A stretch of DNA of 64,000 bases from Occultella aeris (GCF_902703175.1 NZ_CACRYJ010000034.1:58694-122693), one strand, 5' to 3'; counted from the first letter of the stretch, positions 40,690-49,026 are shown. Notes: generated by a model not told the origin, from the letters alone. A program made the numbers and translations.

Positions 40690-41322
40690 GTGGCCAACGA
40701 CGTGGGGGCGCTGTTGAGCGTGCCGGGGATCGCGCGCTGGGTCGTGCGTACCTGGCCGCGGCGGATCGCCATCGCTATGGTCGCGGTCCTGATCCTGGTC
40801 ATCGCCGCCGTCGGGGGCTTCGCGAGGGTCGCGCCCGAGCCCGCCCGCCAGCTCGCGGTGGGAGAGGCCGTGGACGTCGGCCCGTACACGGTGACCGTGG
40901 AGTCCTTCTTCGTCTCCGACCAGGTCGACATCTATGGCATCCCTGACGAGGCGGATGCCTGGGTCGGGGTGGTGATGGTGCTCGAGACCTCCGAGCTCGA
41001 AGGGATCCCTACCGACTACCAGAACTTCCGCCTGAGCGGCGCGGACCTCGTCGAGGAGCGGTTCCAGCAGGTCGTCCTGCTGGCCGACGACTCGCGCGCG
41101 AACTTCCTGACCGCGGACCTGCCGGTCCACGTCGCGATGCTCTGGCCCGTGCGCGACTCCGGCGCCATCGGGGACGAGGTGGAGCTCACCCTCACCGAGA
41201 CCTACGAGGACATCAGCTTCCTGTTCCAGACACCCACCTGGTTCGCGGGGGACCGGATCGGCGTCATCGCCGTGCCCCGCGACGACGAGGTCCCGCCCGC
41301 GATCCTGGACGAGGAACCGTGA
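40690..41322 (+). CDS. Membrane-anchored protein, first of a related trio (hypothetical)
   Basis: A 210-residue protein. The basic N-terminus (WVVRTWPRRIAIAMVAVLILVIAAVGGF) gives one signal-anchor helix at about 26-45. A beta-rich extracytoplasmic domain follows (VGPYTVTVESFFVSDQ ... WVGVVMVLETSELE ... QNFRLSGADLVEERF). This resembles DUF4352-type immunoglobulin-like domains and the next two proteins. GTG 40690 is leaderless and overlaps nothing upstream. Its end overlaps the next GTG (GTGA). Confidence 0.65.
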   Translation: MANDVGALLSVPGIARWVVRTWPRRIAIAMVAVLILVIAAVGGFARVAPEPARQLAVGEAVDVGPYTVTVESFFVSDQVDIYGIPDEADAWVGVVMVLETSELEGIPTDYQNFRLSGADLVEERFQQVVLLADDSRANFLTADLPVHVAMLWPVRDSGAIGDEVELTLTETYEDISFLFQTPTWFAGDRIGVIAVPRDDEVPPAILDEEP

Positions 41323-41900
41323 CGGGGCGGCCGGTCCCACGCTGGGCGGTCACCGTCACCATGCTCGCCGTGCTGGTGGGCGCCGGGCTCGGGGTCAACG
41401 CCCTCGATGCCAACGCACCCCCGAACGGGCCCATCGGCGTGCGGATGACCCTCGGGCGGGACTCGGTGGTGCATCCCCTCCAGGTGAACGTCTCGGGTGC
41501 GCGTGCCTACGAGACGATCCTCGACGAGGACGAGAACCCCCTCGAGACAGTCGGGGTCTGGGTGCTCGTGGACCTGTCCTACGCCACCACCGACGAGCCG
41601 AGCCTGCCCGGTGACTTCGTCCTGGTGGACGCGCGCGGCCGCCGGTACCCCACGACCGGCCGGGCCTTCGGCGAATGGTTCGCCAGCCCGGACCTCTGGC
41701 ACCGGGGCACCTTGGCCTTCGAGGTGCCGCTGGACGCGCTCGGCGACCTGACCTTCGAGGCCTGGCCATCGGGTCAGGGAACGGCCTCCGACACCCCGAT
41801 GCCCTACGCCGTGCTCAAACTGCGGGTCGACCCCGGCGCGGTCGAGGCAGGCCCGGCGATCCTCGAGGAGCCCGAACTGCTGCCGGCGGGTGAGCGATGA
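41319..41900 (+). CDS. Membrane-anchored protein, second of the trio (hypothetical)
   Basis: A 193-residue protein with an N-terminal helix at about residues 9-28 and an extracytoplasmic domain with the pattern LQVNVSGARAYETIL ... VGVWVLVDLSYATTDEPSL...FVLVDARGRRYPTT. The order (strand, short acidic loop, WVxVxL strand, DxxGRRY turn) is shared with its two neighbours, so the three probably arose by duplication. GTGA overlap upstream and ATGA overlap downstream. Confidence 0.65.
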   Translation: MTGRPVPRWAVTVTMLAVLVGAGLGVNALDANAPPNGPIGVRMTLGRDSVVHPLQVNVSGARAYETILDEDENPLETVGVWVLVDLSYATTDEPSLPGDFVLVDARGRRYPTTGRAFGEWFASPDLWHRGTLAFEVPLDALGDLTFEAWPSGQGTASDTPMPYAVLKLRVDPGAVEAGPAILEEPELLPAGER

Positions 41901-42550
41901 GCGGACCCGCGCCGTACCCGCCCCCGTATCAGCCCGGGCAGGGTCGCGAGGACTGGATGGCACCGGCTCGTGAGCCGCTACCGGCCGCCCCGCCGCCACT
42001 GCCGCAGCACCGGTCCCGGCGCGCCACGGTGGCACTCGCGGTGGTGGGAATCCTGGTCCTGGGCGCGCTCGGCTGGCGGGTGAGCGCGGAGGCCCGGGAC
42101 ACCTGGTGGAACGGGGAGTCGCACGTGCCGGTGCCGGTCGACGCGAACGGGGTGGCCAGCCACGAGGGCATCAGCATCGAACTGGTCGGGGTCGAACGAC
42201 TCGATGGCGGCGTGAATACCTACGATGAGCGGTGGGAGCCGCCCGCGGGCACGGTGCTGTGGCAGGTCGGCCTCGCGGTGGAGAGCACGAACACCGAGAT
42301 CTACAGCCTGGACGTCCTGGTCCAGGACACCCAGGGCCGGCGGTTCGAGACGGGCAACGACGTGCCCTACGGCGTGGACGGCGTCCAGGACTCCCTCGAC
42401 GTCGCGCAGCCGGAACCGGACGACGAGCCGTTGCCCGACGTCCAGTACCTGCTCGTCCTGATGCCGGAGGACGCGGAACCGGCCACGGTCCGGCTCGAGT
42501 CGAGCTGGAGCCTGTCCCCGGACTACTTCAGGCTGCCCGTGACCGAGTGA
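41897..42550 (+). CDS. Membrane-anchored protein, third of the trio (hypothetical)
   Basis: A 217-residue protein with a Pro/Tyr-rich cytoplasmic tail (about 40 residues), one helix (TVALAVVGILVLGALGWRV) and the related outer domain ISIELVGVERLD ... TVLWQVGLAVESTNTEIYSLDVLVQDTQGRRFET. The Pro-rich tail is like those of membrane proteins that bind partner proteins. Its last 28 bp overlap the 3' end of the convergent polytopic gene. Confidence 0.65.
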   Translation: MSGPAPYPPPYQPGQGREDWMAPAREPLPAAPPPLPQHRSRRATVALAVVGILVLGALGWRVSAEARDTWWNGESHVPVPVDANGVASHEGISIELVGVERLDGGVNTYDERWEPPAGTVLWQVGLAVESTNTEIYSLDVLVQDTQGRRFETGNDVPYGVDGVQDSLDVAQPEPDDEPLPDVQYLLVLMPEDAEPATVRLESSWSLSPDYFRLPVTE

Positions 42551-43998
42551 CCCAGCCGGTGGGTCCCGGCTGGGTCGGGGGCCGCCTGCGGCGCCGTGAT
42601 GCCCGACGGCGGCCGGTCGCCCCAGGCCGGGTCGGCGCCCGGTTGCGTGGTGCCGCGGGCGTAGCCGAGCGGGCCGGCGTTCTCATTGCGGCGGGGGAGC
42701 GGCAGCCGCAGCGACGGGTTGGCGCCGTAGCGCTGCAGCAGGCTGTCCGCGGCCGCGGCGAGCAGGGCCGCGGAGACCATCAGCACGAGGATCTCGGCGA
42801 TGACGTCCAGCGGGTCCCAGAGGGCGAACCAGCCGAGCGTGGTGATGTTGCCGGCGAGCAGACGTGCCACTCCCCAGACCAGATAGGGGATCTGCGTGAT
42901 GAGGACGTAGCCGAGGCAGAAGACCAGCACGGTGATCCAGCCGGCCCGCACGATCATGGCCATCCCGCCCATGAGCGCGCCGAACCGGCCGTTCGGCTCG
43001 GCCAGGGCGTGCCAGGCCTTGGTGATGGTGGTGTCTCCGAACCGGCGCGTGACGCGGTTCAGGAGCGGTGCGCGGCCGCTCAGGCGGGCCACCTCGTCAT
43101 CGGCGATGACGTCACTGGCCTCGATCCCGTAGATGATCGTGCCGATGGCGAGCCAGGCGATCGGGACGATCAGGGCGGTCCCGAGCGCGGCGGCGACCGG
43201 GCCGATCGCGCCGATCGCCCAGTCGCCGACACCACCGATGACCGGGAAGTCGATCCGCACCCCGGCCCAGAGGTCGATGACCCAGTGCGTCACCGCGCGG
43301 CTGCTCAGCCACCCGACCGCGGTGGCCACCAGGCTGCCGACCACGTAGGCACCGAGGACGATCCAGACCAGTTCGAGGTAGCCGACGAGCGCCTGCAGCG
43401 CGGTGCGCCGGGGATCGTCGCGGCCCTTCCAGAACCTCCCGGACGTGACGAAGTAGCCGCCGATGAGGCGGCCGACCAGCGCGGCCCCCACGATCGCCAG
43501 CACCAGCGTGGAGGCCGCGTCCGGGATTCGCGCGGCGCCGTCGATGTCGGTGGTCTCGAAACGGGAGAAGTCGTCCTGGATCCCGAAGTACGAGTGATGG
43601 CGCAGGTCGTCGTCCAATCGGCCGCCGCTCTGGTAGACGACCAGGAACGGCAGGAGCACGCTCCCGGTGGCGGCGAGCAGGTCGACAGCGACGTGCCGCG
43701 AACGCTCCCGGCGCCGCAGCACCAGGAGCATCCCGATCACCGCGAGCATGGTGCTGAACGGGACCAGCGACAGCCCGAGCATCCCGGGCACGGCCCCGAA
43801 CCGGCCCAGCCACACCGCGAGGTCCAGCAGGTACCAGTGCGCCGCGACCCCGGCGACGGCGATCACCGCGAGCGGGAGCCAGTGCCGGGCCAGGAGCCGG
43901 CCGGTGGTGCGGACCAGGGACACGCTCTCACTGAGCAGCGACTGTCCCTGACCTGTGTGCACCGGTGCTCCCTGGGGTGGGGGCGCCGGCACGGTCAT
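42523..43998 (-). CDS. Polytopic membrane protein (hypothetical)
   Basis: A 491-residue protein with about 8-9 hydrophobic helices (among them HWLPLAVIAVAGVAAHWYLLDLAVWL, LVLAIVGAALVGRLIGGYFV, ALGTALIVPIAWLAIGTIIYGI, WITVLVFCLGYVLITQIPYLVWGV). Pro-rich cytoplasmic tails lie at both ends. I recognise no family. A TAAGGT -10 box ends 6 nt before ATG 43998 (leaderless). It is convergent with, and overlaps by 28 bp, the last gene of the anchored trio; the Pro-rich tails on both sides hint at a common complex. Confidence 0.65.
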   Translation of the reverse strand: MTVPAPPPQGAPVHTGQGQSLLSESVSLVRTTGRLLARHWLPLAVIAVAGVAAHWYLLDLAVWLGRFGAVPGMLGLSLVPFSTMLAVIGMLLVLRRRERSRHVAVDLLAATGSVLLPFLVVYQSGGRLDDDLRHHSYFGIQDDFSRFETTDIDGAARIPDAASTLVLAIVGAALVGRLIGGYFVTSGRFWKGRDDPRRTALQALVGYLELVWIVLGAYVVGSLVATAVGWLSSRAVTHWVIDLWAGVRIDFPVIGGVGDWAIGAIGPVAAALGTALIVPIAWLAIGTIIYGIEASDVIADDEVARLSGRAPLLNRVTRRFGDTTITKAWHALAEPNGRFGALMGGMAMIVRAGWITVLVFCLGYVLITQIPYLVWGVARLLAGNITTLGWFALWDPLDVIAEILVLMVSAALLAAAADSLLQRYGANPSLRLPLPRRNENAGPLGYARGTTQPGADPAWGDRPPSGITAPQAAPDPAGTHRLGHSVTGSLK

Positions 43999-44004
43999 GG
44001 ACCT

Positions 44005-44010
44005 ACCTTA
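44005..44010 (-). promoter_or_regulatory. -10 box of leaderless polytopic membrane gene
   Basis: TAAGGT on the minus strand ends 6 nt before ATG 43998. Confidence 0.55.
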
Positions 44011-44991
44011 GCGAGCGTTTGCGCCGGTCCTGAGGCGGGCCGCGAGCCAGTCGAACACGGTGCGCTCGTACTCGGCGCGAGCGGCCGGCCCGGACAGGGC
44101 GAGGTCGTGCCACCCGCCGGTGATGCGCACCGCGGTGACGTCGGGTCCGACGCGCCCGATCCGGCCATGCATGTGCTCGACGTCCAGAACGCAGTCGGCG
44201 CCGTCGAGATCGTCCTGGCTGGGCCGGTTCGCGGACCCGGACCGGGCGGACGTACACATCAGCACCGGCGCGTCCACGTCGAGCCCGTGCGCGATCCGGG
44301 CGTGGCCGCGGCGGATCGCGCGCAGCCACCCGGCGTGGGCCTCGAAACCCTCGACGGGCTTCCAGGCCAGGTCGTAGTCGTACGGCCCGCCCGTGGAGAC
44401 GTGCAGATGCCGGCCGTAGGCCTGGTCCAGGCTACCGACCTTGAGGTGGGGAACCCGAGGGCCGACGAGGTCCACGACCCGCGTGGCGATCACCCGATAG
44501 AACCAGTTCTCGTTGAGGTCGAACCACGGGCTGTTCAGGACCAGGGCATCGACCGAGCCGGGATGGTCGCTCGCGTACAGCGTCGCGATCAGGCCGCCCG
44601 TCGAGTGACCGAGCAGCATGACCGTGCGGTACCCCTCGGCGCGGATCGCCGCCAGCGCGGCGTCCAGCTCCTCGTCGTAGCTGCGCAGGTCCTCGACCCA
44701 GCCGGGTTGGCGGCCCGGTCGGATCGACCGCCCGTAGTCGCGCAGGTCGAGCGCGAAGAAGTCGTAGCCATGCTCGGCCCACGCAGCCGCGTGGTCGGCC
44801 TGGAAGAAGTAGTCGGTGAAGCCGTGCAGGTACATCACCGCGACGTCCCGGGTGCGCTCGCGGCCCAGCCGGACCAGGGTGGCCACTGGCGGCCCGGAGG
44901 CTTGGCCGTCGGGTGCGAGTGTGATCGTCCGGGCGGTGAACTCCCCGCCGAGCACGTCGGGAACGGGAGCGTCGAGACTGGTCACCGACAC
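44008..44991 (-). CDS. Alpha/beta hydrolase (lysophospholipase-like)
   Basis: A hydrolase of about 327 residues: YLHGFTDYFFQ (oxyanion loop), FFALDLRDYGRS, the nucleophile elbow LLGHSTGGLIATLYA, LVLNSPWFDLNENWFYR and a late His in GGWHDLALS. The segments fit serine aryl/acylhydrolases of the lysophospholipase (Hydrolase_4) group. GTG 44991 is used; GTG 45003 is equally possible, and the frame stays open further upstream through the terminator region. Confidence 0.82.
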   Translation of the reverse strand: MSVTSLDAPVPDVLGGEFTARTITLAPDGQASGPPVATLVRLGRERTRDVAVMYLHGFTDYFFQADHAAAWAEHGYDFFALDLRDYGRSIRPGRQPGWVEDLRSYDEELDAALAAIRAEGYRTVMLLGHSTGGLIATLYASDHPGSVDALVLNSPWFDLNENWFYRVIATRVVDLVGPRVPHLKVGSLDQAYGRHLHVSTGGPYDYDLAWKPVEGFEAHAGWLRAIRRGHARIAHGLDVDAPVLMCTSARSGSANRPSQDDLDGADCVLDVEHMHGRIGRVGPDVTAVRITGGWHDLALSGPAARAEYERTVFDWLAARLRTGANAR

Positions 44992-45024
44992 ATCATCCCG
45001 CACTCCGGAGCCCTCAGGACCCGG

Positions 45025-45080
45025 CGAGAGTGCGACTGTGCGGCCCGTGGACGCCGATGCGCCGCACAGCCGCACTCTCG
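45025..45080 (-). terminator. Long hairpin terminator of the MFS gene
   Basis: 20-nt arms at 45025-45044 and 45061-45080 have one mismatch, which is a G-U wobble in minus-strand RNA, and a 16-nt loop. It lies 19 nt after the stop of the minus-strand MFS gene. Confidence 0.75.
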
Positions 45081-45098
45081 AGGGATGGGTCCAGGTGG

Positions 45099-46439
45099 TC
45101 AGCGGGTGCCGAACCGCGCGGCGTGGGCGGTCCACCCGGACTCTGCGGGCAGCGCCCGCAGGCCACGGTTGGTGATTGCCAGGAGTGCAGCGACGGCGCA
45201 GAGCGCCGCGCAGATGGCGATGGTGCCCTCACGCCCGATCCAGGCGAGCCCGAAGCCCGCGATCAGCGGACCGAGCGGCATCGCCCCGATCCCGAGGACC
45301 ATGGACGCACTGTTCGCCCGGCCGAGGAGTTCGCTCGGAGTCGCGACCATGAAGTACCCCATCAGAGCCGCGTTCAGGGCGGGGACCGCGAGCACAGAGG
45401 CTGCGAGCACGGCGGTGATCGCCCAGACCGAGTCCACGAGCGAGAGGGAGTAGGCGCCGACGGCCGCCACGGTGAGCCCGACGATCGTCAGCACGCCGGC
45501 CGGCACCCGGGACACCAGCATCGGCGCGACGACCGCCCCGAGCAGCATCGCGGCACCCGCCCCGGCCGAGACCCAACCGATCGCAGCCGGGGACTGCCCG
45601 TCCTGTTGCAACGCGTACACCACGGTCGTGATGGCAGCGTTGAAGCCGAGGTTGATGATCGTGGACACCAGCAGGACGCCTCGCAGATCCGTGCGGGAGA
45701 GCAACCACGCGAAGCCGGCGCGCAGCTCGGCGAGCGCGTTCCGTTCGGTGGTCGGCGCATCCCCGGCCGTCGAGGCTGCGGCTGGGACCTCCGGATCGGC
45801 CCGAACGCGCACATCGGGCGAAGGTCTTGCCTCGGTCGCCGGCGACGAGCGGCCGAGCAGCCACGCGGTGATGGCCGCGATCAGCTGGCAGGCGGTCATC
45901 GCTGCGCCGACCACCCAGCCGCCGACGGCGAGCAGGGCACCGCCGAGGGGGCCGCCGGCGAGCTGGAGCATGGCGTCTCGCCCCTGGTTCGCGGCCTGGG
46001 CGCGGCCCATCGCACCGTCCGGCACGACCTCTTTGAGGGCGCTCTCGCCGGCCACGTCGAAGAGGCCGGTGCGTGCCGCGAGGAGCACGGCGACGACCAG
46101 GAGGGTCGTGAACGTCAGGGCGTCGCCGAGTGCGAGCAGGGTGAATGAGCCGGCGATCACCACGCCGATCGACGCTCCGAGAACCATCAGGGCGATTCGG
46201 CGGTATCGGTCCGCGATCACGCCCCCGGCCAGCGTGGTCAGCGCACGTACGACGAGGCCAACGGCGCCGATGACGCCCGCCCGGGCGGGGTCGTTCGTGA
46301 TGATCAGGGCGAGGAGGGGCACTGAGAAGGAGAACAGGGCGGCTGCGAGCCCTCTACTCGTGTCGCTGATCAGCCACGTGAGGTACCGGGTGTTGCCCAG
46401 CAGGGACGGCGGTGCGGCAACGGTCGTGTCAGGGGTCAT
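45099..46439 (-). CDS. MFS efflux transporter, probable drug exporter
   Basis: A 446-residue, 12-helix transporter of the DHA3/enterobactin-exporter-like MFS_3 type: YLTWLISDTSRGLAAALFSFSVPLLAL, GGVIADRYRRIALMVLGA (motif A), AANQGRDAMLQLAGGPLGGALLA and LLGRANSASMVLGIGAMPLGPLIAG. The divergent ArsR-type regulator and shared operators imply inducible efflux. A TACAGT -10 box lies 7 nt before the ATG, with -35 TTGCGC 17 bp further up inside the palindrome, so the gene is leaderless and repressible. Confidence 0.87.
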   Translation of the reverse strand: MTPDTTVAAPPSLLGNTRYLTWLISDTSRGLAAALFSFSVPLLALIITNDPARAGVIGAVGLVVRALTTLAGGVIADRYRRIALMVLGASIGVVIAGSFTLLALGDALTFTTLLVVAVLLAARTGLFDVAGESALKEVVPDGAMGRAQAANQGRDAMLQLAGGPLGGALLAVGGWVVGAAMTACQLIAAITAWLLGRSSPATEARPSPDVRVRADPEVPAAASTAGDAPTTERNALAELRAGFAWLLSRTDLRGVLLVSTIINLGFNAAITTVVYALQQDGQSPAAIGWVSAGAGAAMLLGAVVAPMLVSRVPAGVLTIVGLTVAAVGAYSLSLVDSVWAITAVLAASVLAVPALNAALMGYFMVATPSELLGRANSASMVLGIGAMPLGPLIAGFGLAWIGREGTIAICAALCAVAALLAITNRGLRALPAESGWTAHAARFGTR

Positions 46440-46446
46440 GCCAGAC

Positions 46447-46452
46447 ACTGTA
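46447..46452 (-). promoter_or_regulatory. -10 box of MFS efflux gene
   Basis: TACAGT on the minus strand ends 7 nt before ATG 46439. A 17-bp spacer separates it from TTGCGC at 46470-46475 (minus strand), which is part of the upstream palindrome. Confidence 0.65.
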
Positions 46453-46467
46453 GATCCGCAAGTACTG

Positions 46468-46489
46468 TTGCGCAATGGTTCTTGCGCAA
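46468..46489. promoter_or_regulatory. Twin TTGCGCAA palindromes, probable ArsR operators
   Basis: TTGCGCAA at 46468-46475 and again at 46482-46489 (inside CTTGCGCAAG), centres 14 bp apart. They cover the -35 regions of both divergent promoters. Confidence 0.7.
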
Positions 46490-46502
46490 GACTCCTTGGG
46501 GA

Positions 46503-46508
46503 TATGCT
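46503..46508 (+). promoter_or_regulatory. -10 box of ArsR-type regulator gene
   Basis: TATGCT ends 6 nt before ATG 46515, so the regulator mRNA is probably leaderless. Confidence 0.6.
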
Positions 46509-46514
46509 CGGACC

Positions 46515-47147
46515 ATGTCGAACACCGAGGACAAGTCCGCGGGAGGCTCCGCCCGCGCCAGCGCCGCCGATGGCGAGGCGGGGCCCTGGAGCGAGTCCGT
46601 GATGACGTCGGCGATGCTCAAGGCGCTGGCGCACCCGCTGCGCCGGCGGATCACGAAGGTGCTGGCCCAGCGGGAGTGCGCGCGGGCCGCGGACATCGCC
46701 GCGGATCTCGACGAGCCGGCGAACAGCATCAGTTTCCACCTGCGCGTGCTCGCGGACGCGGGCCTCATCGTCGAGGCTCCCGAGCGGGCTCGGGACCGGC
46801 GCGATCGTGTCTGGACGGCCGTGAAGGGCGCCTACAGCCTCGGCACCCCCGAGCACCCCGTCGAGGACGAGGTGCTCGGGGGCGTCCTTATGCGCACCGT
46901 GATCGACGACCACCACGAACTCGTGCGCCGGGTGGCGGCCTGGGCCCCGGAGTACGTCACCGGCCGCGCGACGGACGTGCACGCCTACTTCACCCAGCGG
47001 ACGGTCCGCCTCACCCAGACCGAGTTCGACGCGATGATGACGAAGGTCGAGGGCGTGATGCGGGCAGCCGTCGACGCGCACGATCCCGATGATCCGGACG
47101 GCCGGGTCTGGGAGATCGACACCGTCGCCGCGGACAACGTGATCTAG
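46515..47147 (+). CDS. ArsR-family winged-helix regulator
   Basis: A 210-residue regulator: MLKALAHPLRRRITKVLAQRECARAADIAADLDEPANSISFHLRVLADAGLIVEAPERARDRRDRVWTAV is a standard ArsR (HTH_20) winged helix without metal-binding Cys pairs, so it is probably a drug- or metabolite-responsive repressor. The C-terminal about 90 residues are helical. It is divergent from the MFS exporter and likely represses both through the twin palindromes. ATG 46515 is preferred over the GTG/ATG-like start at 46482, which lies inside the operator. Confidence 0.88.
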   Translation: MSNTEDKSAGGSARASAADGEAGPWSESVMTSAMLKALAHPLRRRITKVLAQRECARAADIAADLDEPANSISFHLRVLADAGLIVEAPERARDRRDRVWTAVKGAYSLGTPEHPVEDEVLGGVLMRTVIDDHHELVRRVAAWAPEYVTGRATDVHAYFTQRTVRLTQTEFDAMMTKVEGVMRAAVDAHDPDDPDGRVWEIDTVAADNVI

Positions 47148-47162
47148 CGGGATGAGCCCCTC

Positions 47163-48560
47163 TCAGTGCGCGACGGCGGCGAGCACCTCGGCGACCGACG
47201 GTGCGGGACCGCAGCCCGCGCCCGCGGCGGCGGTGGCCAGCACCGAAGGGGCGTCGGAGTCCGCGTGCAGTGCCCGCAGCAACGCGATCGCCTCGGGGAG
47301 CTCGCGCTGGTCGTCGCGGGGCTGCCAGCGGCCGCCCACGACCTCGTAGTCCGACCGGGGTCCGGTGCTGACGAACTCGGACACGCCCCGGACGAGCCGG
47401 TCGACGTCGTCCTCGGTGGTACCCAGGCCGATGCTGGCCCGCAGGCCGGCATCGACGCCGCTCGCCTCGAGCAGGGGATGCGCGCAGAACCGCCCGTCGC
47501 GAACGCCGATGCCGTGCTCGGCGGACAGGTACGCGGCCACCAGGCCGGCGTCGTGGCCGGCCACGGTGAAGGAGACCACGCTGACCGGGTCCCTGGAGTC
47601 CGACCAGAGCCGTAGCACCTGCACGCCCGGGATCTCGGTCAGCGCGGACACCAAGCGTTCCCGGAGCGCACCGTCGTGCTCGGCGAGACGATCGGCGACG
47701 GCGGTCAGCTCGGTCGCCGCGACCCCGAGGGCCAGGGCTCCGATCACGTTCGGGCTGCCCGCCTCGTGCCGCTGCGGCGCCGGCTCCCACGAGGTGTGGC
47801 CGACGGTGACGTTCGTGACCGCACCTCCGCCGGCGAGGTAGGGGCGGCCGGCGTCGAGCCAGTCCCGCCGACCGATCAGCGCGCCCGCGCCGTAGGGCGC
47901 GTACAGCTTGTGTCCCGAGACGGCGACGTAGTCCGCGCCCGTCTCGGTCAGGGAGAACGGCCGGTGCGGTGCCAGCTGGGCGGCGTCCACGACGACCCTC
48001 GCCCCTGCCGCGTGCGCCAGGGCGACCACCTCCGCCACCGGCAGGGACTCACCGGTCACGTTCGAGGCGCCGGTGATCGCCACCAGCCGGTAGTTCCGCG
48101 TCGCGAGCGAGTTGGTCAGGGCCTCGAGGGTCGCGGCCACGGTCCCGCGTGCCTTGAGCACGTCCGCGCCGATCCGCTGCCAGGGCAGCAGGTTCGCGTG
48201 GTGCTCGATGTCCAGGACCAGGACGCGAGCGCCGTCCGGCACGCACCCGGCGAGCAGGTTCAGCGAGTCGGTGGTGTTGCGGGTGATCACCACGACGTCG
48301 TCGGTACGGGCACCCACGAACCGGCCGATCGCCGTCCGCGACTGCTCGTAGAGGGCCGTGGAGACCTGGGACAGGTACCCGGCGCCGCGGTGCACCGAGG
48401 CGTACAGGGGCAAGGCCCGGGTGACGGCCTCGGCAACGGCGGCCAGCGCCGGGGCGCTCGCGGCGTAGTCGAGGTTCGTGTACCGCACGGTCGCGGCGCC
48501 GTCGAGCGGGACGGTCAGCGGGACTCGGGTCTCGGAGCCGACGAGGGGGAGCAGTGTCAT
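47163..48560 (-). CDS. Class V aminotransferase / cysteine-desulfurase-like PLP enzyme
   Basis: A 465-residue PLP enzyme: TNLDYAASAPALAAVAEAV, VVITRNTTDSLNLLAGCV, DIEHHANLLPWQ, VDAAQLAPHRP and the PLP Lys in VAVSGHKLYAPYGAGALIG. The layout matches SufS/CsdA-like enzymes. The C-terminus is extended by about 60 residues with a cysteine (AAAGAGCGPAPSV) and is not part of the core fold. A GGAGG box precedes ATG 48560, and a SAM-IV riboswitch lies in the leader. This implies a role in methionine or sulfur metabolism rather than Fe-S assembly. Confidence 0.85.
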   Translation of the reverse strand: MTLLPLVGSETRVPLTVPLDGAATVRYTNLDYAASAPALAAVAEAVTRALPLYASVHRGAGYLSQVSTALYEQSRTAIGRFVGARTDDVVVITRNTTDSLNLLAGCVPDGARVLVLDIEHHANLLPWQRIGADVLKARGTVAATLEALTNSLATRNYRLVAITGASNVTGESLPVAEVVALAHAAGARVVVDAAQLAPHRPFSLTETGADYVAVSGHKLYAPYGAGALIGRRDWLDAGRPYLAGGGAVTNVTVGHTSWEPAPQRHEAGSPNVIGALALGVAATELTAVADRLAEHDGALRERLVSALTEIPGVQVLRLWSDSRDPVSVVSFTVAGHDAGLVAAYLSAEHGIGVRDGRFCAHPLLEASGVDAGLRASIGLGTTEDDVDRLVRGVSEFVSTGPRSDYEVVGGRWQPRDDQRELPEAIALLRALHADSDAPSVLATAAAGAGCGPAPSVAEVLAAVAH

Positions 48561-48631
48561 GGGAAAGCCTCCAGATCGCTGTGGGACCCGTGGCGGGCCC
48601 GCGCTTGCCGGCGCCACCGCGGCACCGACCC

Positions 48632-48710
48632 GGTCGTCACCCGGGGCACCCCACCGCGGTTGGAGGGTTGCCGGCCAGCAAGCCGGGGCTACGCGCTGGC
48701 ACTCATGACC
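48632..48710 (-). promoter_or_regulatory. SAM-IV riboswitch
   Basis: Read on the minus strand, the leader contains GGTCATGAGTGCCAGCG, AGCCCCGGCTTGCTGG, CCGGCAACCCTCC, AACCGCGGTGGGGTGCC and a closing GGTGACGACC, in the order and spacing of the SAM-IV consensus. It lies about 70 nt before the class V aminotransferase start, followed by a GC-rich hairpin (GGTGGCG/CGCCAC) that could be the expression platform. Recognised from memory of the family, not from a search. Confidence 0.88.
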
Positions 48711-49026
48711 TGCACCACATGATGCCACGGGGCGCTCGGCCGGCGCGCCGATCGGTCCCCGTGTCCGCATTCTGGACGCACGCCATCGGGGGTGTGCGGG
48801 TCGGGGTGCTGAGGGACGGACTGGTTCGGCGAGTGTGCGCACCGCCCGTCGGCAGGACCCCTTACTCCAGCGGGGAGCACCTGATCGGGTGTCCCTTACC
48901 TGCGTGCACGACCCCTCAGTGCGCGGGTAAGGGGTCTGCTCCCGAGTGCCCGCGTGACCATCCGATACCCGACCGGTGTGCCTCAGCGGCACCGTATCGG
49001 TCATGGGAACGAGCAAGGAGCACATC
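48711..49026. other. Gene-free stretch with CCCTTAC boxes
   Basis: Apart from the promoter that must serve the SAM-IV leader, I see no gene here. GACCCCTTAC (48856-48865), TCCCTTAC (48892-48899) and the inverted GTAAGGGGTC (48927-48936) form related boxes that could be operator elements for the divergent pair. Confidence 0.4.

Noticed and set aside
40690-43998. Phage or secretion-system module
   Set aside because: No portal, capsid, tape-measure, ATPase or secretion-family signature is present in these four membrane proteins.
42232-45453. A 1073-codon open frame on the plus strand
   Set aside because: It lies antisense to the polytopic membrane protein, the alpha/beta hydrolase and the MFS gene, whose frames show clear domains. 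Its translation is Arg/Gly/Pro-rich without any motif, as expected for an antisense frame in high-GC DNA.
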